Shown: positions 32,923 to 42,574, numbered from the stretch's first letter. The stretch: 64,000 nt of DNA from an uncultured Flavobacteriaceae bacterium (GCA_943789465.1 CALSUF010000002.1:372001-436000), one strand, 5' to 3'. Numbers and translations: made by a program. The notes: generated by a model not told the origin, from the letters alone.

Positions 32923-35331
32923 ATGCAAACTAAAGACCTTACTAAAGACATTACATTTGAGGACTTCAAAACTGAAGTGCTAAATGATTATACAGTAGCG
33001 GTCACTAGTAGAGAATGTAGTCTTCTTGGACGACGTGAAGTCTTAACAGGAAAAGCTAAATTTGGGATTTTTGGAGATGGAAAAGAACTGCCACAATTAG
33101 CTTGGGCAAAAGCATTTCAGAATGGTGATTTTAGATCTGGCTATTACAGAGATCAAACCTTTATGATGGCGATTGGAAAACTCAGCATAGAACAATTCTT
33201 TTCTGGGCTTTACGGTACTACAGATATCAACCAAGATCCTATGAGTGCTGGAAGGCAAATGGGGGGGCATTTTACAACTCATTCTTTAGACGATCATTTT
33301 AACTGGAAAAATTTAACACAACAACCAAATTCAAGCTCAGACATTTCTCCTACTGGAGCTCAAATGCCACGCTTATTGGGTTTGGCACAAGCGTCAAAAA
33401 TATATCGTAATCTTGAAAACATAGATTCAGAAAAATTTTCTAACTCAGGAAACGAAGTAGCTTGGGGTACCATTGGAAATGCTAGTACCAGCGAAGGTGT
33501 GTTTTTTGAAACTATTAATGCTGCTGGAGTACTTCAAGTTCCCATGGTTATCAGTGTGTGGGACGATGAATACGGAATTTCTGTACATGCTAAACACCAA
33601 ACCACAAAAGAAAATATTTCTGAAATTCTAAAAGGTTTTCAAAGAGATTCTAAAAATAACGGCTACGAAATTTTGAGAGTGAAAGGCTGGGATTATGTAG
33701 AACTCATAAACACCTATCAAAAAGCCAGTCAACTGGCAAGAACCGAACATGTTCCTGTATTAATTCACGTTGACGAACTCACACAGCCCCAAGGACATTC
33801 TACATCAGGATCTCATGAAAGGTATAAAAATTCAGATCGTTTAACTTGGGAAAAATCAAATGATTGCAATTTCAAATTTAGAGATTGGATCATCTCTAAT
33901 GACATTGCTACAGAAGATGAAATGATGGCAATTGATCGCAGTGCAAAAAAGAACGTTAAAGAAGGTAAGTTAAAAGCATGGAAGAAATTTTATGAACCTT
34001 TAGAAAATGAAAAAAAAGAGGCTTTAAGACTTATGAAGTCTGTTGCTCAAACTACATCACAAAAAGCTTTCATTAATAAAAAAATAACTCAACTAGAGCT
34101 TCTTCATGACCCTTTACGAAAAGATATTATCAGTTCTGCTCGACATATTTTAAAACATTTAATACATGAAAATTCTTCAGAAAAACACGACTTAGTACAG
34201 TGGATTAATACCTATTTTGAAGAAATCCAACCTAAATACAGTAAGCTCCTATACAGTGAATCAAATTCAAGAGCCACCAACATATCAGAAGTGCTTCCTG
34301 TTTTTGATGAGTCGTCAAAACTAGTAGATGGTCGTGTCATATTAAGAGATAATTTTGATAAAATATTAAGTAAATATCCTGAAGTTTTAATTTTTGGAGA
34401 AGACACAGGGACAATTGGAGATGTCAATCAAGGACTAGAAGGCTTACAAGAAAAGTATGGTGAAATGAGAGTTTCTGACACTGGAATTCGAGAAGCAACT
34501 ATCATAGGACAAGGAATTGGAATGGCTCTAAGGGGATTAAGACCTATTGCCGAGATTCAATATCTTGATTATATGATTTATGCACTTCAAATCATCAGTG
34601 ATGATTTGTCAACCTTACATTACCGAACGTTTGGAAAGCAAAAAGCCCCTTTAATTATTCGAACTCGTGGGCATCGTTTGGAAGGCATCTGGCATTCCGG
34701 TTCTCAATTAGGTGGAATTCTTAACCTTATTAGAGGTGTGTTCGTATTAGTGCCTAGGAATATGACTAAAGCTGCTGGGTTTTACAATACACTTTTAGAG
34801 AGTGATCAGCCGGCAATGGTAGTTGAATGTTTAAATGGATATCGCCTAAAAGAAAAAGAACCTTCAAACCTAGGTGAATTCAAAACACCTGTTGGTATTG
34901 TAGAAACAATCAAACAAGGCGCAGATCTAACCATTGTATCTTATGGATCTACTTTACGTATTGTGGAACAAGCTGCAAAAGAACTATTAGAAGTTGATAT
35001 TGATGTTGAAATTATAGACATTCAATCACTTATCCCTTTTGATCTTCAAAAAGACATATCAAAAAGTGTAGAAAAAACAAATCGTATTCTTATTGTTGAC
35101 GAAGATGTTCCAGGAGGTGCCTCTGCATATATCCTTAATGAAATTTTAGAACATCAAAACGTTTATCAAAACTTAGATAGTAAGCCTCAAATTCTCACCG
35201 CTAAAGAACACCGTCCAGCATATGGCACAGATGGAGATTATTTTAGCAAACCATCTGTAGATGATGTATTTGAAAAAGTTTACAGTATATTTCACGAAAT
35301 GGATCCCTCCTCTTTTCCTAAATTAAGATAG
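32923..35331 (+). CDS. 2-oxoacid dehydrogenase E1, alpha and beta subunits fused
   Basis: An 802-residue thiamine-diphosphate enzyme with both E1 halves in one chain. The N-terminal alpha part has DQTFMMAIGKLSIEQFFSGL, and the alpha-type cofactor region EVAWGTIGNASTSEGVFFET (about 180-200). The beta part starts near residue 465 with LRDNFDKILSKYPEVLIFGE and DTGIREATIIGQGIGMALRG, and includes GHRLEGIWHSGSQLGG. It ends in a transketolase C-terminal domain (VEIIDIQSLIPFDLQKDI, GDYFSKPSVDDVFEKV). Fused E1 chains are common in Bacteroidetes and usually serve branched-chain 2-oxoacids; the substrate is inferred. E2 is not in the window, whereas E3 (lpdA) is at 49068. Confidence 0.88.
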   Translation: MQTKDLTKDITFEDFKTEVLNDYTVAVTSRECSLLGRREVLTGKAKFGIFGDGKELPQLAWAKAFQNGDFRSGYYRDQTFMMAIGKLSIEQFFSGLYGTTDINQDPMSAGRQMGGHFTTHSLDDHFNWKNLTQQPNSSSDISPTGAQMPRLLGLAQASKIYRNLENIDSEKFSNSGNEVAWGTIGNASTSEGVFFETINAAGVLQVPMVISVWDDEYGISVHAKHQTTKENISEILKGFQRDSKNNGYEILRVKGWDYVELINTYQKASQLARTEHVPVLIHVDELTQPQGHSTSGSHERYKNSDRLTWEKSNDCNFKFRDWIISNDIATEDEMMAIDRSAKKNVKEGKLKAWKKFYEPLENEKKEALRLMKSVAQTTSQKAFINKKITQLELLHDPLRKDIISSARHILKHLIHENSSEKHDLVQWINTYFEEIQPKYSKLLYSESNSRATNISEVLPVFDESSKLVDGRVILRDNFDKILSKYPEVLIFGEDTGTIGDVNQGLEGLQEKYGEMRVSDTGIREATIIGQGIGMALRGLRPIAEIQYLDYMIYALQIISDDLSTLHYRTFGKQKAPLIIRTRGHRLEGIWHSGSQLGGILNLIRGVFVLVPRNMTKAAGFYNTLLESDQPAMVVECLNGYRLKEKEPSNLGEFKTPVGIVETIKQGADLTIVSYGSTLRIVEQAAKELLEVDIDVEIIDIQSLIPFDLQKDISKSVEKTNRILIVDEDVPGGASAYILNEILEHQNVYQNLDSKPQILTAKEHRPAYGTDGDYFSKPSVDDVFEKVYSIFHEMDPSSFPKLR

Positions 35332-35417
35332 TAAATTACACTAATCTAAATTTTGCATTTGCAAAGCTTAGACTAAAATCGTAACATTACATATCATAAT
35401 TTTTGACCACCTCTCCT

Positions 35418-36902
35418 ATGAAAAGCCAAGACATAATCCCAAATAAACCTTCAGACAATTCTGTTATTGAAAACAAAGAATTAAGTATCTGGGAAGCTCT
35501 TATTCCTGTTATTGCGCTTGTAATAATGTTGTTTTATAATGTGTTTTTTGTGTTTGGAGATGACGCTCTTAGTGGAAGTAATCAATTTATATTGATATTG
35601 GGAGCCGCAGTCGCCGCAATTGTTGGGTTTTACAATAAAGTTACTTACAAACAAATGTTAGAGGAAATTGCAGAAAATGTAAAATCAACAACTGGAGCTC
35701 TTTTAATTTTATTAATGGTAGGTGCTTTGGCAGGTACGTGGCTCATTAGTGGCGTCATTCCATCGATGATTTATTATGGGTTACAAATCTTAAACCCCAC
35801 CTTTTTTCTTGTTGCATCCGTCATTATTTGTGCAATTATTTCTATTGCGACAGGAAGTAGTTGGACCACCTCTGCAACGGTTGGAATTGCATTAATAGGA
35901 ATTGGAAACACCTTAGGAATTTCACCTGGAATGACTGCAGGAGCGGTTTTGTCTGGTGCTTACTTTGGAGATAAAATGTCTCCATTAAGTGATACTACAA
36001 ATTTAGCCCCTGCTATGGCGGGGAGTGAACTATTTGACCACATAAAATATATGGCTTACACAACAGTACCTAGCATAATAATAACTCTAATTATTTTTTT
36101 AATAATCGGTCTTAATATAGATACTACTGGAACACCCGATATTTCAGATAAACTACAAGCTATAGACGGTGCATTTAATATTTCTCCATGGCTATTTAGC
36201 GTCCCTATTTTAGTGATTTTTCTGATTGTAAAAAAAACACCTCCCTTAATTGCATTACTTATAGGAACGTTGTTGGGAGCAATAGCTGCCGTTATTGCAC
36301 AACCACAAATTATAATGGCGATTGCAGAAACGAATACATTGAGTTTTGAAGCTGCTTACAAAGGCATTATGAAAGCGATAACAGTAGACACAGCTGTTGA
36401 AACTACAAGTATAGAACTTAATGATTTATTTACTTCTGGTGGAATGAATGGGATGTTAGGAACTATTTGGTTGATCGTTTGTGCCATGGTATTTGGTGGC
36501 GTTATGGATGCTATAGGGGCACTTGCTCGTATTAGCAAAGCCTTACTAAGTTTAGCAACCACAACTTTTGGATTATTTGCAAGTACAGTTGCCAGTTGTT
36601 TGGCATTAAATGTAACCGCTTCGGATCAATATTTAGCTTTAGTTGTCCCCGGAAAAATGTTTAAAAAAGCATATAAAGATCGAGGCTTAGCACCTGAAAA
36701 CTTAAGCCGTACTCTTGAGGATTCTGGAACCGTAACATCTGTTTTAGTTCCTTGGAATACTTGTGGCGCTTATCAAAGTGGAGTACTTGGCGTTTCCGTG
36801 GCAGATTATTTTGTTTTTGCATTTTTTAATTGGATCAGTCCGTTTATGACCTTATTATTTGCGGCATTTTCCATCAAGATTAAACAACTCAAAAAGAGCT
36901 AA
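35418..36902 (+). CDS. NhaC-family Na+/H+ antiporter
   Basis: A 494-residue membrane antiporter with about 11-12 segments. The start is taken at ATG 35418 (MKSQDIIPNKPS); a TTG at 35403 would add five residues. Characteristic sequences include ATGSSWTTSATVGIALIGIG near residue 150, GAYFGDKMSPLSDTTNLAPA near 180 and LVVPGKMFKKAYKDRGLAPE near 410, followed by EDSGTVTSVLVPWNTCGAYQ, all typical of NhaC. The family exchanges Na+ for H+, sometimes malate or lactate for H+; the ion here is not certain. It stands alone 86 bases after E1, in a marine-type context where Na+ export would make sense (inference). Confidence 0.92.
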   Translation: MKSQDIIPNKPSDNSVIENKELSIWEALIPVIALVIMLFYNVFFVFGDDALSGSNQFILILGAAVAAIVGFYNKVTYKQMLEEIAENVKSTTGALLILLMVGALAGTWLISGVIPSMIYYGLQILNPTFFLVASVIICAIISIATGSSWTTSATVGIALIGIGNTLGISPGMTAGAVLSGAYFGDKMSPLSDTTNLAPAMAGSELFDHIKYMAYTTVPSIIITLIIFLIIGLNIDTTGTPDISDKLQAIDGAFNISPWLFSVPILVIFLIVKKTPPLIALLIGTLLGAIAAVIAQPQIIMAIAETNTLSFEAAYKGIMKAITVDTAVETTSIELNDLFTSGGMNGMLGTIWLIVCAMVFGGVMDAIGALARISKALLSLATTTFGLFASTVASCLALNVTASDQYLALVVPGKMFKKAYKDRGLAPENLSRTLEDSGTVTSVLVPWNTCGAYQSGVLGVSVADYFVFAFFNWISPFMTLLFAAFSIKIKQLKKS

Positions 36903-36990
36903 TTAGGTTTTACATTAAAAGAATCATTTATGTTTATAGCAGTATAGGAAATTATAATTTTTCTACACCAAAATAAGTGATACGTTGCCT

Positions 36991-36998
36991 TATCTTTG
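36991..36998 (+). promoter_or_regulatory. putative -7 promoter element (TATCTTTG) for the peroxiredoxin operon
   Basis: TATCTTTG matches the Bacteroidetes -7 consensus, 35 bases before the peroxiredoxin ATG. Confidence 0.5.
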
Positions 36999-37033
36999 TT
37001 CTTATATATCTAATAAATAAACAATAAAATATT

Positions 37034-37672
37034 ATGGCAATAGTAGGAAAAAAATTCCCAAACCTAAGTGTGGATGCAATGAATGAAATGGGCGATACTT
37101 TTAAAGTAAATGTTCTAGAAGAAGCAATCAATAACAAGAAAAAAGTACTTTTGTTCTGGTATCCAAAAGACTTTACTTTTGTATGTCCAACAGAACTCCA
37201 TGCTTTTGAAGCTGCTAAAGCTGAATTTGAAAAGAGAAATACAATCGTAATTGGAGCGTCATGTGATACACCTGAAGTTCATTTCGCTTGGCTGTCAACA
37301 GCAAAAGATAATGGTGGTATTGAAGGAGTAACCTACCCTATCTTAGCAGATTCTAACAGAAATTTAGCATCAACACTTGGGATACTAGACATCTCTAATG
37401 AAACCTACAATGAGGAAACTGGTGTCGTACTTGTAGAAGGAGACAACGTTACTTACAGAGCAACTTACATTATTGACGAAGAAGGAACAGTGGTTCACGA
37501 GAGTGTAAACCATATGCCACTTGGTAGAAATGTAGCTGAATTTTTAAGGCTTGTAGATGCCTACACACACGTACAAGAAAAAGGAGAAGTATGTCCTGCT
37601 AACTGGGAAGAAGGCAAAGATGCTATGGAACCAAACGCTAAAGGAACTGCTAGCTATTTAGCATCTCACTAA
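37034..37672 (+). CDS. 2-Cys peroxiredoxin
   Basis: A 212-residue typical 2-Cys peroxiredoxin of the AhpC/Prx1 class that reduces hydrogen peroxide and organic peroxides. The peroxidatic cysteine is in FTFVCPTEL (Cys51) and the resolving cysteine in GEVCPANW (Cys187). It lacks the eukaryotic-type GGLG/YF tail, which suggests a robust, oxidation-resistant enzyme. It heads a three-gene unit with a thioredoxin-like gene 12 bases later, so the neighbour is probably its reductant or partner. A 10-bp terminator follows the third gene. Confidence 0.96.
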   Translation: MAIVGKKFPNLSVDAMNEMGDTFKVNVLEEAINNKKKVLLFWYPKDFTFVCPTELHAFEAAKAEFEKRNTIVIGASCDTPEVHFAWLSTAKDNGGIEGVTYPILADSNRNLASTLGILDISNETYNEETGVVLVEGDNVTYRATYIIDEEGTVVHESVNHMPLGRNVAEFLRLVDAYTHVQEKGEVCPANWEEGKDAMEPNAKGTASYLASH

Positions 37673-37684
37673 AACTAATATATC

Positions 37685-37996
37685 ATGCAAGAACTTTCTG
37701 AAGATAATTTGCAAACTATAATTTCTGAAAATTCATTTGTGGTAGTTCAATACTCTGCAACATGGTGCGGAAATTGCAGGATTATGAAACCAAAGTTTAA
37801 AAAGTTAGCTTCTGAAATGCCCGAAGCAGCCTTTGTGATTGTGGATGCTGAAAAATTTCCCGAAAGTAGAAAACTCGCAACGGTAGACAATTTGCCTACT
37901 TTTGCTGTTTTTAAATCAGGTCAATTTATAAACCAAACGCAAACGAATAAGTTTGACGTGCTAAAAGCACTAGTAGATGAAACTACCAGTAATTAA
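37685..37996 (+). CDS. small thioredoxin-like protein
   Basis: A 103-residue single-domain thioredoxin fold with redox motif WCGNC (W27, C28, C31), where an Asn replaces the usual Pro. The cis-proline is in NLPTFAVFKSG (about 73-83). Cytoplasmic: no signal peptide. The motif differs from classical WCGPC, so redox potential may differ. It follows the peroxiredoxin gene by 12 bases and overlaps the next small gene by 20 bases, so it is translationally linked with both; it probably recycles the peroxiredoxin (inference). Confidence 0.92.
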   Translation: MQELSEDNLQTIISENSFVVVQYSATWCGNCRIMKPKFKKLASEMPEAAFVIVDAEKFPESRKLATVDNLPTFAVFKSGQFINQTQTNKFDVLKALVDETTSN

Positions 37997-38234
37997 ACAT
38001 TTAACGCAATTTATTGAGGTTAACGACGAAGATTATATTGTTGAAACCCTTGAAACTTTGGAAGCACTTACCGAAGTTCCTAGTCTAAAAGATGAAGAAT
38101 TGGATGTGATTGGAGAATTAATCTCTAACATGTATGGGGCGCTCGAAGTTCATAAAATGGTTAAAGAAGGTATGCCACAAAAAGAAGCTTTGAATAGCTT
38201 TATGAAACGGGTTTTAGGATCGATTGATTCCTAA
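37977..38234 (+). CDS. small protein of unknown function next to the thioredoxin gene (DUF6952-like)
   Basis: An 85-residue, strongly acidic and helical protein, starting MKLPVIKHLTQFIEVNDED. The start at 37977 overlaps the thioredoxin stop by 20 bases. I recall a Flavobacteriia family, DUF6952, with this start and position after peroxiredoxin and thioredoxin; the name is from memory. No cysteine or catalytic motif is present, hence it is not a redox enzyme itself. A role as accessory or regulatory partner of the peroxidase pair is only an inference from conserved context. Its stop is followed by a strong terminator at 38254. Confidence 0.75.
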   Translation: MKLPVIKHLTQFIEVNDEDYIVETLETLEALTEVPSLKDEELDVIGELISNMYGALEVHKMVKEGMPQKEALNSFMKRVLGSIDS

Positions 38235-38253
38235 TAATTTTCATCGAAATTTT

Positions 38254-38286
38254 AAGCCGCTTCTACAACGAAGCGGCTTTTTTTTT
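38254..38286 (+). terminator. rho-independent terminator after the peroxiredoxin operon
   Basis: A perfect 10-bp stem (AAGCCGCTTC / GAAGCGGCTT) with loop TACAAC, followed by a run of T (38278-38286). Confidence 0.9.
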
Positions 38287-38379
38287 GGTATATTTATAAC
38301 TAGGAAAAGCCCCAAAGCCAATTCTTCAGAATTAAAAACGTGTTGAGAATATCGCTAAAACTTCTTAATAATATTGGAT

Positions 38380-38778
38380 ATGAAGCCTATAAAAAACAGA
38401 GAAGACATTCATCTTTTAGTCAATACATTTTACTCTAAAATTAGAAAAGATGAATTATTAGGACCTATTTTTAATTCTCATATTAGTGAGAATCAATGGC
38501 CGCATCACTTGATGAAATTGACCGATTTTTGGGAAACGAATTTATTTGGAGTTCGTAAATTCAAAGGTAGTCCTACTCAAAAACATCTAAAGGTTGATGA
38601 AAACTTAGACTATGGTGTAAACGCACTTCATTTTGGAAAATGGCTAAATTTGTGGGTTGAAACTATTAATAAATTATTCACAGGTGAACGTGCTGATAAA
38701 GCTATATACATGGCACGTAAAATGGCTACAGGTCAGTATTTGACCTTATGGAATCAAAAACCGGATAACAGAAAATAA
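38380..38778 (+). CDS. group III truncated haemoglobin
   Basis: A 132-residue globin starting at ATG 38380 (MKPIKNREDIHLLVNTFYSK); the TTG at 38374 would add two residues only. Group III pattern: FYSKIRKDELLGPIFNSHIS (B/C region), WPHHLMKLTDFWETNLFG (E helix region), then LHFGKWLNLWVETIN with the probable proximal histidine in ALHFGKW (about His90). Members bind oxygen, NO or other ligands with high affinity; the physiological role is unclear, commonly NO or redox handling. Between the peroxiredoxin terminator and a bidirectional terminator at 38791. Confidence 0.88.
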   Translation: MKPIKNREDIHLLVNTFYSKIRKDELLGPIFNSHISENQWPHHLMKLTDFWETNLFGVRKFKGSPTQKHLKVDENLDYGVNALHFGKWLNLWVETINKLFTGERADKAIYMARKMATGQYLTLWNQKPDNRK

Positions 38779-38790
38779 AATAAGTTATAG

Positions 38791-38825
38791 AAAAAAAGAG
38801 CCTTCTCAAATGAGAAGGCTCTTTT
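38791..38825. terminator. bidirectional terminator between the truncated haemoglobin and rpsA genes
   Basis: A perfect 14-bp inverted repeat (AAAAGAGCCTTCTC / GAGAAGGCTCTTTT) with loop AAAT. It has T-runs on both strands, fitting its place between two convergent genes. Confidence 0.9.
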
Positions 38826-38847
38826 AGGTTTTAAGATTTATAGAAAA

Positions 38848-40680
38848 TTATTTCCCGTCCATCTTGTCTTTAAGTGCTTGTAAAGCATCGTTGGCATCAC
38901 CTAAAGTTGGTTTTGCTTCTGCTGCACTACTTGCTGCTTTTTTAACGGCTGCTTTCACATGCTTAACTTCTTCTGCTTTAAACAGAGCAGTATGTGATGC
39001 TACAACACGTTTGAATTCTTTGTTAAATTCAATGATTACAAACTCAGTTTCTTCACCTTTTTTGAGTTTAGTCCCATCTTCTTTTTCAAGATGACGTGAA
39101 GGAACAAATGCAATAACATCTTCGTTAAACTTCACAGTCGCACCTTTGTCTACAATCTCTTCTATAGAAGCTGTATGCTTAGTGTTTAATGCAAATTCAG
39201 TCTGATATTTATCCCAAGGGTTATCTGTTGTTTGTTTGTGACCTAAGCTTAATTTTCTAGCTTCTACGTCTAATTCAAGAACAACAACTTCTAAGTTATC
39301 TCCAACAGCACAAAACTCACTTGGATGTTTCACTTTCTTAGTCCAAGATAAATCAGAGATATAAATTAATCCATCAATACCTTCTTCTAATTCAACAAAA
39401 ACACCAAAGTTTGTGAAGTTTCTTACAATTCCAGTATGCTTAGAAGCTACTGGGAATTTAGAGGTAATATCTGTCCAAGGATCTGCAGATAATTGCTTGA
39501 TACCTAATGACATTTTACGATCTTCTCTATCTAAAGTTAAGATCTGAGCTTTAATTTTATCGCCTACTTTAACGAAATCTTGTGCAGAACGTAAGTGTGT
39601 TGACCAAGACATTTCAGAAACGTGTATTAAACCTTCAACTCCTTCTACTACTTCAATAAATGCACCATAATCAGCAATGACTACAACTTTACCTTCAATT
39701 TCGTCTCCAATTTTAACTTCTTCTCCAAGGGCATCCCATGGGTGTTTGCTTAATTGTTTAAGACCTAATTGAATTCTAGATTTATTTTCATCAAAGTCAA
39801 GAATTACAACGTTTAGTTTTTGATCTAGTTCTACAATCTCACTTGGATGGTTGATTCTTGACCAAGAAAGATCTGTAATATGAACGAGTCCATCAACACC
39901 ACCAAGATCCATAAAGACTCCATAAGATGTGATATTTTTAACCACACCTTCAAGAACTTGACCTTTTTCTAATTGACTGATAATTTCTTTCTTCTGGATT
40001 TCGATATCTGCTTCAATAAGCGCTTTGTGCGAAACAACAACGTTTTTGAATTCGTGGTTGATTTTTACCACTTTGAATTCCATTGTTTTGTTAACATACT
40101 GATCGTAATCTCTAATTGGCTTCACATCGATTTGTGATCCTGGTAAGAATGCTTCAATACCAAATACATCAACGATCATACCACCTTTAGTACGACACTT
40201 CACAAAACCATTTACGATTTCTCCAGTTTCATTTGCAGAGATCACACGATCCCATGCTTTGATAACTCTTGCCTTACGGTGAGAAAGAATCAATTGACCA
40301 GTTGCATCTTCGCGCACATCAATTAAAACTTCTACTTTATCTCCAATTGCAAGGTTTGGATTGTAACGAAATTCGTTTAATGAAATAACTCCTTCAGATT
40401 TCGCATTGATATCAATAATCGCATCACGATCAGAAATATGAACAACAGTACCTTCAACAACTTGATCATCAAGTGTATCTACAAAATTACTTGCAACTAA
40501 CTTTTCAAATTCGTCAAGCTTAGCATCGTCAACAGGATCAATACCCTCTTCATAATTATGCCAGTTAAAATCTTTTAGGAATTGCTCAGGATTTGCTTGA
40601 GCTTCGTTTACTTGTGGTGTTTCTACTGCGGTAGTTTCTGCAGTAACTTCTTCCACATTTGTGTTTTTTTCTTCAGCCAT
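38848..40680 (-). CDS. rpsA: 30S ribosomal protein S1
   Basis: A 610-residue protein with repeated S1 RNA-binding domains, which feeds mRNA to the ribosome. Six repeats can be picked out by their conserved glycine/valine cores, for example NGFVKCRTKGGMIVDVFGIE, GVVKNITSYGVFMDLGGVDG, GKVVVIADYGAFIEVVEGVE and GIVRNFTNFGVFVELEEGID, each followed by an SLGHK or LGLKQLS-like junction. The N-terminal 40 residues are acidic and Thr/Val-rich. Length is as in other Bacteroidetes (about 580-610). It is preceded by a 185-base spacer before cmk, with no clear Bacteroidetes -7 motif seen. Confidence 0.97.
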   Translation of the reverse strand: MAEEKNTNVEEVTAETTAVETPQVNEAQANPEQFLKDFNWHNYEEGIDPVDDAKLDEFEKLVASNFVDTLDDQVVEGTVVHISDRDAIIDINAKSEGVISLNEFRYNPNLAIGDKVEVLIDVREDATGQLILSHRKARVIKAWDRVISANETGEIVNGFVKCRTKGGMIVDVFGIEAFLPGSQIDVKPIRDYDQYVNKTMEFKVVKINHEFKNVVVSHKALIEADIEIQKKEIISQLEKGQVLEGVVKNITSYGVFMDLGGVDGLVHITDLSWSRINHPSEIVELDQKLNVVILDFDENKSRIQLGLKQLSKHPWDALGEEVKIGDEIEGKVVVIADYGAFIEVVEGVEGLIHVSEMSWSTHLRSAQDFVKVGDKIKAQILTLDREDRKMSLGIKQLSADPWTDITSKFPVASKHTGIVRNFTNFGVFVELEEGIDGLIYISDLSWTKKVKHPSEFCAVGDNLEVVVLELDVEARKLSLGHKQTTDNPWDKYQTEFALNTKHTASIEEIVDKGATVKFNEDVIAFVPSRHLEKEDGTKLKKGEETEFVIIEFNKEFKRVVASHTALFKAEEVKHVKAAVKKAASSAAEAKPTLGDANDALQALKDKMDGK

Positions 40681-40865
40681 GGCTGTTTAAAAATTTGTAT
40701 TTTACAGAAGTTAGATTCGATTAAGCCCTTCTATAAAAGCGTTATTAAATTAAGTTAATTCCTTTTACTGAATCTATTATTTGCTAAAAGGAGTGCAATG
40801 TTACGATTTATATACAATGTTTCCAAATGATTTCTTTCCTGTTTTCCAGAGAGAACTTGTGTAAG

Positions 40866-41549
40866 TTATAATTTTGAAGCTACAAGAGCTAAAACTTTGT
40901 CAAATTGCTGATCTAAACTCAAGTTCGAGTTGTCAATTTCTATAGCATCTGTTGCTTTAAAAAGCGGAGAATCTTCTCGAGTAGAATCAAGATGATCTCG
41001 TGAAGTAATGTTTTCTAGGACTGCTTCAAAAGTAACCAAAGCCCCCGACTCTATCAATTCGTCATAACGACGTTGGGCTCGTGTGTTAGCTGAAGATGTC
41101 ATAAATAGTTTTAATTCTGCATCTGGAAAAACAACCGTACCAATATCTCTTCCATCCATTACAATTCCTTTTTGAGCACCCATTTGTTGCTGTAATGCAA
41201 CCAATTGTTGGCGAATTTCTGGAACAGTCGCTACTCTACTCACTATATTTGATACTTCCATAGATCTAATTTCAGTATTCACATTGACACCATTCAAATA
41301 AATTTCGGAGACTTTTAATCGTTCATTGTACTGAAAAGAAATATTAATATTTGGTAAGTTATTTATGAGTGCAACTGTATTTAATTCGTTGTTTTCTATT
41401 AAATTGTTTTGCAATGCATATAAAGCAACAGCTCGATACATAGCTCCAGAATCTACATAAATATACTGAAGTTTTTGAGCTAATTGTTTAGCGAGCGTAC
41501 TTTTTCCTGTTGATGAAAAGCCATCTATGGCAATTGTTATTTTTTTCAC
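40866..41549 (-). CDS. cmk: cytidylate kinase
   Basis: A 227-residue nucleoside monophosphate kinase that phosphorylates CMP/dCMP. The P-loop GFSSTGKSTLA is at 10-20, IYVDSGAMYRAVALYAL near 32-48 and the typical GIVMDGRDIGTVVFPDAELK near 134-153 are diagnostic, followed by LFMTSSANTRAQRRYDEL. The start codon is GTG (minus strand of 41547-41549), overlapping the porQ stop in TAGTG by one base, so it is translationally coupled to porQ. The close packing of cmk next to porQ is a common Bacteroidetes arrangement. Confidence 0.96.
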   Translation of the reverse strand: MKKITIAIDGFSSTGKSTLAKQLAQKLQYIYVDSGAMYRAVALYALQNNLIENNELNTVALINNLPNINISFQYNERLKVSEIYLNGVNVNTEIRSMEVSNIVSRVATVPEIRQQLVALQQQMGAQKGIVMDGRDIGTVVFPDAELKLFMTSSANTRAQRRYDELIESGALVTFEAVLENITSRDHLDSTREDSPLFKATDAIEIDNSNLSLDQQFDKVLALVASKL

Positions 41550-42574
41550 TATTGTAAATTTATTTGAAGACCCAGAAAACTTGTATTTGCCGCAGATGAA
41601 TAGCGGGCATGTGTATAACTAAATCTAAATTTATTAAATTTCAAGCCAACTCCAAAAGAAAGCCCCGAAAAATTTCGTTGTTCTAAAATTTTTAACTCTG
41701 CTGCTCTTCTAAAACTATATCCCAATCTAATATTAAATCCTTTGTCAGGAAATAATTCTGCACCAACAATAGTATGTCGTAAAACATTACTGAAAAAACC
41801 CACTTCTTCAGGCGTTTGAGTGCCATTTAAATCGGTAGTCCCTCGCGCTGGGTTTACAGATGCGATGGGCCATTGTTGTAAATTCTCAAATGTCACATGC
41901 CATCTTAATGGTACATTTTCTAGTTTTTGAGAAAATCCAAGATCAACTTCAAATGGCAAAGATTCTTTGGTTCCTGCATAAGTTGTTAATTGTGTTCCAA
42001 AATTGCGAATTACAAATGCAGCATTAAAATTTAAATATTCATTTATATATATAAACCCGATATCAGCAGCAATACCTAAAGAATTGTATTGTTCTAATTT
42101 GGAGGATATTAATTTAAGATTTGCACCAACATAAAAGTCTGAATATCCAATTTGAGTCGCATATCCCGCAGAGAAAGCGGCTTCACTTCCTGAAAATGTT
42201 CCTGTACTAATTCCATTTTCATCATAGCCATCAAAACTACCGTAATTAACATAAGTCATACCTAAGTGAAAGGTTTGCGTTCTACGATCCCAAGTATAAG
42301 CATAGGCCGCAGTACCATAACGAATATCCCCAAGATAACTCGAGTAATTTACAGCCAATTGATTGTCCATATCTACGTTAATTGTAGCAGGATTGTACAA
42401 TGCTTGTGTAACGTCATAATCTACATTCGTAAGAACTTTTCCACCTAAAGCAGCCTGACGTGGTGAAGATATTAAATTTAAAAATTGGTATGTAGATTCA
42501 CCACCCAATTGCGCATGCAAAGCATTACTACAACTAAGAACTACAAAAAGCGATACCAATATTTTCATTCGCAT
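41549..42574 (-). CDS. porQ: type IX secretion system protein PorQ
   Basis: A 341-residue outer-membrane protein of the PorV/PorQ type. The signal peptide (about 1-21, ILVSLFVVLSCSNALHAQ) is followed by LGGESTYQFLNLISSPRQAA and ALGGKVLTNVDYDVTQALYN near residue 40, strongly typical of PorQ. The rest alternates polar and hydrophobic residues (beta-barrel) and ends FLGLQINLQ. PorQ is a T9SS component associated with cell-surface attachment in Bacteroidetes. It is upstream of cmk with a one-base overlap and follows the lon gene's 5'-side by 74 bases on the same strand, so lon is downstream of its own promoter. This supports the phylum assignment. Confidence 0.9.
   Translation of the reverse strand: MRMKILVSLFVVLSCSNALHAQLGGESTYQFLNLISSPRQAALGGKVLTNVDYDVTQALYNPATINVDMDNQLAVNYSSYLGDIRYGTAAYAYTWDRRTQTFHLGMTYVNYGSFDGYDENGISTGTFSGSEAAFSAGYATQIGYSDFYVGANLKLISSKLEQYNSLGIAADIGFIYINEYLNFNAAFVIRNFGTQLTTYAGTKESLPFEVDLGFSQKLENVPLRWHVTFENLQQWPIASVNPARGTTDLNGTQTPEEVGFFSNVLRHTIVGAELFPDKGFNIRLGYSFRRAAELKILEQRNFSGLSFGVGLKFNKFRFSYTHARYSSAANTSFLGLQINLQ

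Noticed and set aside
35332-35417. Terminator before the nhaC-type gene
   Set aside because: An imperfect inverted repeat around TTTTGCATTTGCAAA has mismatches and no T-run.
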